The notes beneath the pieces are model-generated. The model was not told the DNA's origin. It did no database searches and saw nothing but the letters and a program-made list of their open reading frames with translations. Of a stretch of 64,000 bases of DNA, positions 34,834 to 43,768 are shown in pieces. Position 1 is the first letter of the stretch. Each line of letters opens with the position of its first letter. A program made the position numbers and the translations under genes. The stretch is from Sphingomonas xanthus (GTDB taxonomy: Bacteria > Pseudomonadota > Alphaproteobacteria > Sphingomonadales > Sphingomonadaceae): contig NZ_CP041659.1 in the NCBI RefSeq assembly GCF_007998985.1, forward strand, positions 62,001 through 126,000, read 5' to 3'.

Positions 34834-35120
34834 GGCAAGTCCTGTCGTTTGTCGTTGATTGGTAATACGCGGAGAATCGCCGGTTGACCGGCTACGTCTT
34901 CCCCCATGTGGCTGCTAGCGGATCATGGACAAGAGCGCCACCCCCGCGCACGCGATACACGTACGCGCACGCGAGGAGATCCGACGGTTCAATTGGAGTT
35001 CAGGGGCGGGGCACCATTGGTACTTTCCCCTTTTAAGCCAGACGTCTATGGCCGTCACGGCAGATTAGATCACGAAAGCCGCCGCCGCCCTGACAGGCTT
35101 TGGCGCAACAGGAGACCGGA

Positions 35121-36368
35121 ATGAAATTGACCCCTAACAAGCTGGCGATGTTGCTTGCTGCCGGAAGCGTATTCGTGGCAGCTCCTGCTGTCGCCCAGAC
35201 TGCGGAATCGGCCAAGGCATCGCCCCAGGCCGCCGGCTATCAGCCCAAGGTTTCTAGCGGCGCTCGCAAAGAGATTGTTGCGCTCCAGACCGCGGTAAAC
35301 GCGAACGACACCGCCAATATTGCGGCGCTTGCGCAGGCCGCCAAGGCCAAGGCAAAGACGAAGGACGATCAATATCTGATCGCACAGCTTCAGCTCAAAG
35401 CGGCGATCGCCGCAAAGAATGAAGCGGCAATGGCTGAGCAGCTGCAGACCCTGGTCGGCCTGGACGTCCTGCCCGCGTCCGATGCAAACAGCCTTCGGGT
35501 CAGTCTCGGCAAGATCCATTACAATGCCAAAGCCTATGATCAGGCTGCAGCGGCACTTGAACCTGTTATCCAGGCCAATCCCGACAATGTGGACGCGATC
35601 ACCACGCTCGCCGAAGTCCGCAGCAGCCAAGGCAAGGGCGCAGAGGCCGTCGCCTTGGTCCAGAAGGCCATCGCGCTGAAGAAAGCGGCCGGGCAAAAGC
35701 CGGATGAAAACTGGTACAAGCGGGCGGTCCAGCTCTCTTTCAATGCCAATTCTCCGTCCACGCCCGCGATGGCGCGCGAATGGGTCGCGGCTTATCCGAG
35801 CGCGACCAACTGGCGCGACGCCATCCGCATTTATCAGACGACCAGCAAGCTCGACGATGCCGCGCTGATCGATACGATGCGCCTCAGCCGCGCGACGGGC
35901 TCGTTGAAGGGCGAGAATGACTATTTCCGCTTTGCCAACACCTTGGTGGTGAAGGGCTATGCGGGCGAGGCCAAGGCCGTGCTCGATGAGGGTTTCGCGT
36001 CCAAGGCGATCGACAAGTCGAGCCAGACGTTCAGCCAGCTTTACACGCTGGCGACCAGCCGGTCGCAGGGTGATCGAGCCTCGCTGGGCGCCAGTGCCGC
36101 CAAGGCCAAGGCAGCTGCTAGCGCACGCGCGTCGATGACGACTGGCGATGCCTATTACGGCTATGGCGACTATCAGCAGGCGGTCGACATGTATCGTAAC
36201 GCCCTGACCAAGTCGGATGTCGACAAGGACGTCGCCAACCTGCGCCTCGGAATGGCGCTTGCCCGTTCAGGCGACAAGGCCGGAGCTACCGCCGCGCTTA
36301 ACGCGGTTGGAGGTTCCCAGGCCGAAATCGCCAAGCTGTGGCTCGCGTACATCGCGGCTGGCGCATAA
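35121..36368 (+). CDS. Exported tetratricopeptide-repeat protein
   Basis: The 415-residue protein has a signal peptide (MKLTPNKLAMLLAAGSVFVAAPAVAQ) and a helical-repeat body with TPR-like units, for example YDQAAAALEPVIQANPDNVDAITTLAEV and AYYGYGDYQQAVDMYRNAL. ATG 35121 is preceded by AGGAG at 6 bp; the frame also opens at 35100 but without a site. It is periplasmic, with no catalytic motif; TPRs usually mediate protein contacts. It is followed by a strong terminator, so it forms its own unit, divergent from gyrA. Confidence 0.78.
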   Translation: MKLTPNKLAMLLAAGSVFVAAPAVAQTAESAKASPQAAGYQPKVSSGARKEIVALQTAVNANDTANIAALAQAAKAKAKTKDDQYLIAQLQLKAAIAAKNEAAMAEQLQTLVGLDVLPASDANSLRVSLGKIHYNAKAYDQAAAALEPVIQANPDNVDAITTLAEVRSSQGKGAEAVALVQKAIALKKAAGQKPDENWYKRAVQLSFNANSPSTPAMAREWVAAYPSATNWRDAIRIYQTTSKLDDAALIDTMRLSRATGSLKGENDYFRFANTLVVKGYAGEAKAVLDEGFASKAIDKSSQTFSQLYTLATSRSQGDRASLGASAAKAKAAASARASMTTGDAYYGYGDYQQAVDMYRNALTKSDVDKDVANLRLGMALARSGDKAGATAALNAVGGSQAEIAKLWLAYIAAGA

Positions 36369-36387
36369 ACGTACAACCGACAAAACA

Positions 36388-36425
36388 GGGGGCGTCGGGC
36401 CGGTCGGTCCGGCGTCCCTTTTTTT
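36388..36425 (+). terminator. Rho-independent terminator
   Basis: A GC-rich hairpin (GCCGG-TCGGT-CCGGC with flanking GGG/CCC pairing) is followed by seven T at 36419-36425, 20 bp after the TPR gene stop. Confidence 0.8.
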
Positions 36426-36531
36426 GTCCCGATCTGGGATGGTTAATCTCCACCTACTGTCGCGGAAGGGCTGCCGCCCGCATGTCGGACGCGCGACGGA
36501 ATTTTTCCGTTGAGGAGGCTGGGGCACAAGC

Positions 36532-38076
36532 GTGCGTTTCGATGATCGCCTGAAGACGGTTATGACCCAGCCGGTCGCGGACGCGCACGACCGCACCGTG
36601 CGCTGGCGTCAACTCGTCGACCTGCTCTCTCGGCCGCATGACGAAACTGATCCGGCATTGCTCGATGCAGCCCTGACCATGGTTAGAACAGGGATGAAAG
36701 GCGTTGCTCGCGCGACCCGTGCAGCGACCGCGCGCAGCATTGCCGGTCGTGCGTCAGATCCTCGCTTGCTGGCAATTTTCGCATCTGACCGGCTGGAAGT
36801 CGCCGCGCCGCTGCTCGCGGCCGCACCGCTTGAAGGTGAAGACTGGGCGCTTGTCTGCCAAGCAGCCAGTCCGGAAGTGGCGGCATTCATCAGGACGATA
36901 AGGGGTGAGGTCAGCCACGCCGTTCCGATAGCCGACGAAGAAGCGGCGGCCCCAGCCGAAACAGAAATCCGCGAGGTAGAAACCCCGTCGATTGGCGAAA
37001 TGGTGGCGCGGATCGAACGGCTTAAGCATCGCCGTGATGACCCCGGCGCCGCCCACGGCATGACGGTCCAAGAACGCCCGGCGGAAATGCCGATCAGGGC
37101 GGCACGGCTATTTCGCTGGGAATGCGATGCGTCCGGGCAGATCGGATGGGTGGACGGTGCGCCGCGCGGCGCCTTGATCGGGCGCAGCCTTCCGGCGGAC
37201 GAGGGCGCGGGCCCGGCGCTTGCGCGCGCCTTTGCCGACCGTCTGCCGTTCGACGACGCACCGCTGCATTTTCCCGCACCGGCATTGGCCGGTGACTGGA
37301 AGCTGAGTGGTGTGCCGGCCTTTTCACCTGTCGACGGGCGCTTCCTAGGCTATCGGGGCGTCGCGCGGCGAGACGAGGGCGATAGTGGCGTAAACCGTCC
37401 GCCGGTGCCGGCAATGATTACGCCCGATGCCGAAGCGCTGCGCGAGACGATCCACGAGATCAAGACGCCTCTCAACGCGATTATCGGCTTTGCGGAGATC
37501 ATCGACGGCCAATATCTCGGCCCTGCCCATCGCACCTACCGCACACGGGCTGCGGAAATCGTCGAGCAGGCGCGGCTGCTACTGTCAGCAATCGAAGACC
37601 TCGACCTCGCAGCCCGGGTCCAGCGCGGCGACACCGCTCCATCAATCGTAAATATCGGCGAGTTGGTGCAAGAACTGGTCGCCGAGCTATCTGCCGAAGG
37701 GCGCGTTCGGATCGAGGTACAGCCGCCGGCAGGCTCGGCAATCGTGGAGGCAGACCAGCAACTGGTCGGCAAATTGCTCGCGCGGTACTTGAAGGCCTTG
37801 TCTATTGCAGCGGGCGAGGACGCCCCGGTTCGGGTCAATCTTGCCCGTTCCACGAAGAATATCGCGGTTACGGCCAGCCGGCCCGTTTCGCTCGCAGGCT
37901 GTAGCGAGGCGCAATTGCTTGATCCCTCGTTTGCCATTCAAGGTGACACGAGCAGCACGCTTCTGGGGGTAGGCTTCGAGCTTCGGCTCGTAAGGGGTCT
38001 GGCCCGGCTTGCGAGAGGGGAGTTGTCGGTCGGCGCCGACCAACTGCAATTGCTTATACCGCTGTCTCAAAGCTGA
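36532..38076 (+). CDS. Histidine kinase-like protein with degenerate ATPase domain
   Basis: The 514-residue protein has an N-terminal helical region, a PAS-like segment (residues about 190-280) and a HisKA domain with HEIKTPLNAIIGF (His308). The catalytic ATPase part is poorly conserved: there is no clear N box, and no DxGxG motif where expected; only a LGVGFELRLVRGLA stretch resembles the G2 box. It may be a pseudokinase or a phosphotransfer/regulatory protein. The GTG 36532 start has GGGG 7 bp upstream. No response regulator gene adjoins. It is followed by two tRNA genes. Confidence 0.72.
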   Translation: MRFDDRLKTVMTQPVADAHDRTVRWRQLVDLLSRPHDETDPALLDAALTMVRTGMKGVARATRAATARSIAGRASDPRLLAIFASDRLEVAAPLLAAAPLEGEDWALVCQAASPEVAAFIRTIRGEVSHAVPIADEEAAAPAETEIREVETPSIGEMVARIERLKHRRDDPGAAHGMTVQERPAEMPIRAARLFRWECDASGQIGWVDGAPRGALIGRSLPADEGAGPALARAFADRLPFDDAPLHFPAPALAGDWKLSGVPAFSPVDGRFLGYRGVARRDEGDSGVNRPPVPAMITPDAEALRETIHEIKTPLNAIIGFAEIIDGQYLGPAHRTYRTRAAEIVEQARLLLSAIEDLDLAARVQRGDTAPSIVNIGELVQELVAELSAEGRVRIEVQPPAGSAIVEADQQLVGKLLARYLKALSIAAGEDAPVRVNLARSTKNIAVTASRPVSLAGCSEAQLLDPSFAIQGDTSSTLLGVGFELRLVRGLARLARGELSVGADQLQLLIPLSQS

Positions 38077-38121
38077 CTTGCACAGCAAGGCGTCCCGCCG
38101 CTATCGGCAGCATCGCGGGTG

Positions 38122-38198
38122 GGGCCTGTAGCTCAATTGGTTAGAGCTGGCCGCTCATAACGGCTTGGTTGCGGGTTCGAGTCCTGCCGGGCCCACCA
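38122..38198 (+). tRNA. tRNA-Ile (anticodon CAT, lysidine type)
   Basis: A 77-nt cloverleaf with 7-bp acceptor stem GGGCCTG/CGGGCCC, T-arm GCGGG-TTCGAGT-CCTGC and encoded CCA. The anticodon CAT is at 38156-38158. The CTCATAA loop and the TTGGT variable region resemble E. coli ileX (tRNA-Ile2, modified to lysidine) rather than initiator or elongator tRNA-Met, though elongator Met cannot be excluded by eye. Confidence 0.82.
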
Positions 38199-38231
38199 AT
38201 CGCCCTCGATCAACGGCGACCGAACCAGAAG

Positions 38232-38309
<78 letters not shown>

Positions 38310-38351
38310 ACTTGCGAGGCCGCCTAGCAGCGCATCGTGCCAGGGGAAAGG

Positions 38352-38609
38352 CTAATTCGAGCTATTGCCGTCGGTCGAGACATCCAGGCGAACATCCAGA
38401 TTTTCGGCCTTGTTCTCGGCTTTTTCGCTGGCCTGCTCGACATCATTGGCGACCGTACCCGCGATATTTTCGGCGGTAGCCGCCGCGTCAGCAGCGGCAT
38501 TTTCCGCGACATCCTGGTTATATTCGACCGTAACGCTGTCGTTGGCGTCGTCCTTGGTGACCTGGCAGGCGGCAAGGGCAAGGATGGGAAGGACAAAGAG
38601 TGCGCGCAT
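38352..38609 (-). CDS. Small lipoprotein
   Basis: The 85-residue protein begins with a lipoprotein signal ending LALAACQ and has an Ala/Glu/Asn-rich helical body ([15 protein letters not shown]). ATG 38609 is preceded by GGAGG. It resembles small alanine-rich outer-membrane lipoproteins in composition, but I do not recognise a family. It lies 29 bp from the M28 peptidase gene on the same strand. Confidence 0.7.
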   Translation of the reverse strand: MRALFVLPILALAACQVTKDDANDSVTVEYNQDVAENAAADAAATAENIAGTVANDVEQASEKAENKAENLDVRLDVSTDGNSSN

Positions 38610-38638
38610 GATTCCTCCGCAGGGTGTTGATGTCGGGG

Positions 38639-40018
38639 TCAACGCGTTTTGCGGGCTTTTGGCTCCTCGATGCCTCCGCTGAGGATTGCCACCACCGCGG
38701 TCCAGGCGGCGACGTTCTGCCGCAGCTGGGCCGGGTCGACCTTGTCGAGCGTATCATCCGGCGTGTGGTGAATGTCGAAATAGCGTGTGCCATCCTGGTT
38801 GAGGCCAACGCCGGGCAGGCCGTCGGCCAACATGGGGCCGATGTCCGATCCGCCAGCGCGCTCGAATGAACCGGTCACGATGCCGAGCGGAGCCAGAGCC
38901 TTGCCGATCGCAACCGCCTCGGCGCGGCGGCCTTCACCCAGTTTGCTGTCGACCTTCCAGATCCGGTCCGCACCGAAATCACTTTCAATCAGCGCATAAT
39001 GCGGCTCTTTCCCGTGCTTGGCCCGATAAGCGAACCCGCCCAGCAGCCCGACTTCCTCGGCGCCAAACCAGACGATCCTGATCGTCCGGAGCGGTCGCCC
39101 GGCGTCCATGATCCGCTTGGCAGCAGCCGTGGCGATCCCGCATCCCGCCGCATCGTCGATTGCACCCGTTCCCTGGTCCCAACTGTCGAGGTGGCAGCTG
39201 ACCAGGATGGGAGGCAGCGAGGGATCCTGTCCCGGGACCTCGGCGATGACGTTGCCCGACGCTCGATTGCCGAGTTGCTGGCTTTCGAGCACCAGCTTCA
39301 TCTTCACCGGGCGGCCGCGCTTAAGAATGCGGTTGAGCTGCTCGGCGTCCGGAAGGGTGAGCGCGCCCGCGGGGATCGGGGCAGCGCCGTCGGCAAAACT
39401 CATGGCTCCGGTATGTGGATTGCGGTGATGATCGGTCCCGATCGACCGGATGACGATGGCGATTGCACCTTTCAGGGATGCGATGGTCGGTGCCTGCCGG
39501 CGGGGGGCGCCAAATTGACCGTAGCTGGAGCCGTCCTGGGTGGCGGGCATCCGGTGGTCGACAAAGACGATCTTGCCTTTCACTGCCTGATCGGGCGCGG
39601 CCTGCAGTGCGTCGACGCTATCGAAAGCGACGATCTCCCCGGTTACGCCGCCCGGACCGGTCGAGGCGCTATTACCGAGCGCGGTAACCACCATGGGCTG
39701 AGGGAAAGGAGCAAGGATCTCCGCGCTTTCGTTGCCCCGTGTCCACACCGGCATGTCAAAGGATTCGACGCGCACATTGGCAAAACCCATCTGGCGAAGC
39801 TTGGCGACGGCCCAGTTGCGGGCTCTCTCTTCGGCTTCAGTTCCGGCAAGGCGCGGTCCGACTTCTGTGGTAAGCCCCTCGGTAATTTCCCAGGCATATT
39901 GATCCCCCTCATGTGCGGCATCGCGCAGCTGGGCGACCTTGTCCGGCGGCGGCATGGCCTGAGCAAGAAGAGGGGAGGCGGAGACGAGCAGCGCTGCTGC
40001 AGCAAAGCGACGAACCAT
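38639..40018 (-). CDS. Exported M28-family zinc aminopeptidase
   Basis: The 459-residue protein has a signal peptide (cleavage near AQA), a PA-type insertion (residues about 125-215) and an M28 catalytic domain with metal/catalytic residues H276 (SCHLDSW), D288/D289 (GAIDDAAG), E321/E322 (WFGAEEVG), D347 (ESDFGAD) and a final HHTPDD. These are the usual binuclear zinc ligands, so it should be active on peptides in the periplasm. The GTG/ATG choice at 40018 is ATG. It is co-directional with the small lipoprotein downstream. Confidence 0.9.
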   Translation of the reverse strand: MVRRFAAAALLVSASPLLAQAMPPPDKVAQLRDAAHEGDQYAWEITEGLTTEVGPRLAGTEAEERARNWAVAKLRQMGFANVRVESFDMPVWTRGNESAEILAPFPQPMVVTALGNSASTGPGGVTGEIVAFDSVDALQAAPDQAVKGKIVFVDHRMPATQDGSSYGQFGAPRRQAPTIASLKGAIAIVIRSIGTDHHRNPHTGAMSFADGAAPIPAGALTLPDAEQLNRILKRGRPVKMKLVLESQQLGNRASGNVIAEVPGQDPSLPPILVSCHLDSWDQGTGAIDDAAGCGIATAAAKRIMDAGRPLRTIRIVWFGAEEVGLLGGFAYRAKHGKEPHYALIESDFGADRIWKVDSKLGEGRRAEAVAIGKALAPLGIVTGSFERAGGSDIGPMLADGLPGVGLNQDGTRYFDIHHTPDDTLDKVDPAQLRQNVAAWTAVVAILSGGIEEPKARKTR

Positions 40019-40073
40019 GATTGCTGGCTAGCCGCCGATCCCGATCCTGTCACCGCCGTTCGTCGAAATTTGC

Positions 40074-41144
40074 CTACAGGAGTCGTAATTGGTCGCCTTG
40101 TGGCGGTTCAAACCGGTCTCGGCGAAGGGGAAATTTGGCTGGAGCCAGGCCATGGCGGCGGCTGGCGATCTCAAACCGGGTCCGGATGAGGTCAGCCCAC
40201 GGTCCCTGGCCGCGCATCCGGGTGAAGAAACTGGGGTCGTTGTCGCGCCCGCCGCGCAGCGCCTGGATCGTCGCCATCACCTTGGCTGCGCGTTCGGGAT
40301 AATGGCGGTCGAGCCATTGCCGGAACAGCGGCGCCACTTCGTGCGGCAAGCGAACCGGCAACCAGAATGCGCCGCGCGCACCTGCCTCGGCCGCAGCGGC
40401 GACAATCGCTTCGATTTCATGGTCGGTGATTTGCGGAACAACCGGGGCGATGGCGACCACAGTGGGCACACCGGCGTCAATCAATGCCTTCACCGCGGCG
40501 AGCCGTTTGCGCGGGGCAGGGGCGCGAGGCTCCAGCGTGGTGTGAACCTTGGGATCCAGCGAGGTGATCGAAATCGCGACCGCCGCAAGCCCCATCCTTG
40601 CCGCCGCGGCGATCACGTCGAGATCGCGCAGCACCCGGTTGGACTTGGTGGTAATCGTGAAGGGATGCTTGGTTTCAAGGAGTAGCTCGAGGATCGAGCG
40701 GGTGATCCGCCATTCCTCCTCGATCGGCTGGTAGGGGTCGGTATTGGTCCCCAGCGCAATCGGCGCGACTTCGTACCCCGGGCGGGACAATGTCGCATGA
40801 AGCAGCTTGGCGGCGTCAGGCTTGGCGAATAACCGGCTTTCGAAATCCACGCCGGGCGACAGGTCATGATAAGCGTGGGTTGGCCTTGCGAAGCAATAGA
40901 TGCAGCCATGCTCGCAGCCGCGATATGGATTGACGGACCGGTCGAAACCAATGTCGGGGGAACTGTTGCGCGTAAGGATGGTCTTGGGCCGCTCAACCGT
41001 TACCGTCGTGCGCCTCTTCATCACCCCGTCGAGCTGCTCGACGCTGTCGAGCCAGTCGCCCTCGACCACGCGTTCCTTCAGGTTGAAGCGGGTCGAAGTA
41101 TTATTTGCAGGGGCACCGCGCCCGTGAATCGACTCAACAGCCAT
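40074..41144 (-). CDS. PA0069-family radical SAM protein
   Basis: The 356-residue protein has the radical SAM cluster motif CEHGCIYC (C77, C81, C84) and the family-specific NPYRGCEHGCIYCFARPTHAYHDLSPG region, as in the SplB-like PA0069 group. It binds a 4Fe-4S cluster and S-adenosylmethionine; the reaction is unknown and it is not a proven photolyase. It starts 49 bp before the lytic transglycosylase end, on the same strand, so it may be in the same transcript. Confidence 0.9.
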   Translation of the reverse strand: MAVESIHGRGAPANNTSTRFNLKERVVEGDWLDSVEQLDGVMKRRTTVTVERPKTILTRNSSPDIGFDRSVNPYRGCEHGCIYCFARPTHAYHDLSPGVDFESRLFAKPDAAKLLHATLSRPGYEVAPIALGTNTDPYQPIEEEWRITRSILELLLETKHPFTITTKSNRVLRDLDVIAAAARMGLAAVAISITSLDPKVHTTLEPRAPAPRKRLAAVKALIDAGVPTVVAIAPVVPQITDHEIEAIVAAAAEAGARGAFWLPVRLPHEVAPLFRQWLDRHYPERAAKVMATIQALRGGRDNDPSFFTRMRGQGPWADLIRTRFEIASRRHGLAPAKFPLRRDRFEPPQGDQLRLL

Positions 41145-41193
41145 GCAAGCTGCTTACTTCCATCCCCAGAACATAACAAGAACGAAAAATGTC

Positions 41194-42927
41194 CTAGCGG
41201 CGGGTCGGAAAGTCCGGCCAACGATGTTCGGCGATTGCGGTCAGGGTCGGAGTCCCGTCGTTCTGAAGGCCTTGGTTGACCCAGAAATTCCGCAGGACTG
41301 CAGGAATATAATAGCGCGTTTCCCAATAGGGCAGGCTTTCGATCCAGAGCAGGGGATCGCCCTTGTCGTTAATGTAATTCCATCGGGACACCGGAACCGG
41401 GCCGGCGTTGTAGGCCGCCATGACCTTGAGCAACTGCCCCTGCGTTATCGGGTTGCGGCGCATCATCTCGATGAAGCTCTGGCCATATTCGAGGTTGGTG
41501 GGTGGATAGCGCAGGTCACCAACCGTCTCGCCGCGCGCCCGCGCGAAATCCCCGGCAGTGCCGGGCCGGACCTGCATCAGGCCGACGGCACCCGCTGAAC
41601 TGATTGCACCGATACGGAAATCGCTTTCCTGCCGGGCATGGGCATAGGCGAGGGCGGGATCGATTCGCCAACCGCGCTGCGGTGTCCAGCGCGGCAGCGG
41701 ATAGCGCGCTGCGGCGGGCACCCGGCTGCCGCTGGGACCATTATGGGCCAGCCAATATTGCGCTCCGGCGAAGTCGAGCCGCCGGGACAAGGAAATCAGC
41801 GCCGGGTGATCGGCGGGGCTGCCGATCCGCGCCTGGTGGCGGATATGCTCCTCCGCCAGGTTATATTCCCCGATCTCGATCAGTTGGAGCGCCCGCTGGA
41901 TGTTGGGCAGCCGTTCGATCCGTTCGAAGGCGGTGTTGGGCAATTCCGGGAGGCGTTTGTCCATGCCTAGCGTTTCGCGCGCAACAAGCCCGTAAAAGCT
42001 TTCCGGCGAACGCGCGGCGAGCTTCAGCAGGCCCTCCGCGGCCTGCGGGCGGCGACAGGCGATTTCGGCGCGCGATGCCCAATAGGCGCCGGCAGCGTTG
42101 AGTTCGCTTTCCGCCTGCCCGGAGGCGACGGCGCGGAAATGCATTGCGGCGCTGTTGCAATCGTCGAGACGCCATGACGCCAGTCCCGCGACCCAATGCG
42201 CCTGCGTCGCCCAAACCCCCACCGCACCGGGAATCCCGGCTTGGGCAACACGCCGGGCATGCTCGTCCTGCCCAGTCACATAATAGATCCAGGCTACCCG
42301 CTGGGCGGCCTCGGCCCGGGCTTCGTAGGACAGGGTCGGCAGGGCCTGCTGGAACAGCGCCTCCGCCTCAACCGGCGAATTGGCGTCGACGAATGGTTGC
42401 AGGGCGGTTCGCAGCTGCACTGCCGCGGGCTCTCCCTCGATCGGTCTTGCACGTTGGCGGCGCGGCGCACTCCCCAGCGGGACCATCCGCGCTTCCCGCG
42501 GAATAGTGGGTACGGAGGTTGCACCGCGTGCCAGGGCAATCCGCTGCAACTGGCTGGCCTTGGGAAGGTCAGGCGCGCGGGCGAGAAGCGAGACAACCGC
42601 TTCCAGTTCGACGCGCGGCGAATTGCGAGCGGTGAACAATTCGGCCTGGGCGACAGGCTTCAGGAGACCATCAGGCAGCGTCGCGATCCCCGCTTGGGCG
42701 CTGGGCCAGTCCGAGGCCCTGATGGCGGCAAACACCTCGCGCCAGTTCTTTGGTATGACCAGTGGCTTCACGATTACAGGCTGCGGCGGCGGCGTCGGTG
42801 AGGTGGTCACCGGTGTCGGCGTGTCATTTTCATCGACCGGCGCTAGGGGATCCTCGGCGAGCGTAGATTCCTGGGCCATCGCGGAATAAGCCGCAGTCAG
42901 CATTAACAAGGCAATCACGCCGCGCAT
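41194..42927 (-). CDS. Soluble lytic murein transglycosylase (Slt70-like)
   Basis: The 577-residue protein has a signal peptide (MRGVIALLMLTAAYSAMAQ), a Pro/Thr-rich linker, a long helical superhelix region and a C-terminal SLT domain with ARQESDF (catalytic Glu), SSAGAVGLMQV and AAYNAGP. It cleaves peptidoglycan to 1,6-anhydromuropeptides. ATG 42927 shares one base with the stop of the uracil-DNA glycosylase-like gene (TGATG), so translation is coupled; a longer frame to 43002 overlaps that gene and is not needed. Confidence 0.9.
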   Translation of the reverse strand: MRGVIALLMLTAAYSAMAQESTLAEDPLAPVDENDTPTPVTTSPTPPPQPVIVKPLVIPKNWREVFAAIRASDWPSAQAGIATLPDGLLKPVAQAELFTARNSPRVELEAVVSLLARAPDLPKASQLQRIALARGATSVPTIPREARMVPLGSAPRRQRARPIEGEPAAVQLRTALQPFVDANSPVEAEALFQQALPTLSYEARAEAAQRVAWIYYVTGQDEHARRVAQAGIPGAVGVWATQAHWVAGLASWRLDDCNSAAMHFRAVASGQAESELNAAGAYWASRAEIACRRPQAAEGLLKLAARSPESFYGLVARETLGMDKRLPELPNTAFERIERLPNIQRALQLIEIGEYNLAEEHIRHQARIGSPADHPALISLSRRLDFAGAQYWLAHNGPSGSRVPAAARYPLPRWTPQRGWRIDPALAYAHARQESDFRIGAISSAGAVGLMQVRPGTAGDFARARGETVGDLRYPPTNLEYGQSFIEMMRRNPITQGQLLKVMAAYNAGPVPVSRWNYINDKGDPLLWIESLPYWETRYYIPAVLRNFWVNQGLQNDGTPTLTAIAEHRWPDFPTRR

Positions 42928-43643
42928 CAGTCGTCCTTTTCCATCAGCAGCAGCAAGTCCCGCCAGGCCAAGGCCTTGTCGGAGGGACGCTGCAGCAGCC
43001 ATCGGGGGTGAAAGGTGGCGATCGTCCTGACCCCCTCGACCTTGTGAATTTTCCCGCGAGCGCGTGGAAGCGGTTCGCCAAGGAGGGCGCGGGCAGGCGC
43101 ATCGCCGAAAAGTACCAGTCTTTCAGGCTTCGCCAGCCTTATATGCTCGCGCGCCATCTTGCCGCATGCTTCAAGGTCGCCATTGAACCGCGCTCCTGGC
43201 GAGTGGAAGCAGGACAAGGACGCGAGGTAAGCTTCACTTGGCGCCACGCCGATCGCCTGCAGCATTTTTTGGCCCAACTGCCATGCCTGGCCTCCGATGG
43301 GCTGGCCGTCTGCCGCTTCGTCCGCCGACGGCAGGTCGCCCATCAACATGATAGGTGCGCTGGCCTTTCCACGGGGAAGGACCCTGACCGCCCCGGGACG
43401 ATCCATCGGCAGTCCTTGAGCGCTACCGACCCACGCCTGGAATTCTTCAAGGGTGGCTGGCGGCGCGGCTGGGGTCTCGTCTGGACCGGCAAGCGCGGTC
43501 GGCCGCGGCTCTTCGCCTTTCAACCAGCCCCGCGGCATATCCATCGCCGGGCAATCGACGCCCGCCTCGATCCACCAGCCAATCAGGCTGGCGGCCGAAT
43601 CGCGGCCGATTTGGCCGTCGTTCTCTTGCATTTCCCGACCCAT
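42927..43643 (-). CDS. Diverged family 4-like uracil-DNA glycosylase
   Basis: The 238-residue protein aligns by eye with family 4 UDGs in its C-terminal part (IATFHPRWLLQRPSDKALAWRDL and LVLFGDAPARALLG). The motif that normally reads GEAPGADEDRQGRPFVG is GDLPSADEAADGQPIGG, losing the Glu. Of the four cluster Cys, the two C-terminal ones (LSC, EAC) remain but the N-terminal CxxC pair is missing. It may lack the 4Fe-4S cluster and have altered activity. ATG 43643 or 43631 are both possible. It overlaps the transglycosylase gene by one base and is divergent from ETF-QO. Confidence 0.75.
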   Translation of the reverse strand: MGREMQENDGQIGRDSAASLIGWWIEAGVDCPAMDMPRGWLKGEEPRPTALAGPDETPAAPPATLEEFQAWVGSAQGLPMDRPGAVRVLPRGKASAPIMLMGDLPSADEAADGQPIGGQAWQLGQKMLQAIGVAPSEAYLASLSCFHSPGARFNGDLEACGKMAREHIRLAKPERLVLFGDAPARALLGEPLPRARGKIHKVEGVRTIATFHPRWLLQRPSDKALAWRDLLLLMEKDD

Positions 43644-43768
43644 GGGCCTTCTGTCGTCGATGGTTGACGGCGCGGTCAAGGAATTGGCAGGGCTGTGAGG
43701 ATGGCCGGTCTGCAACGCGCGACGGAAAATCGCACTCCAGCGACGGCACGAAAGGGCAAGGACAAGGC

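Noticed and set aside
38999..40189. A 396-codon plus-strand frame opposite the M28 peptidase
   Set aside because: The peptidase has all its metal ligands and a signal peptide on the minus strand; the opposite frame is GC-rich antisense without family motifs.
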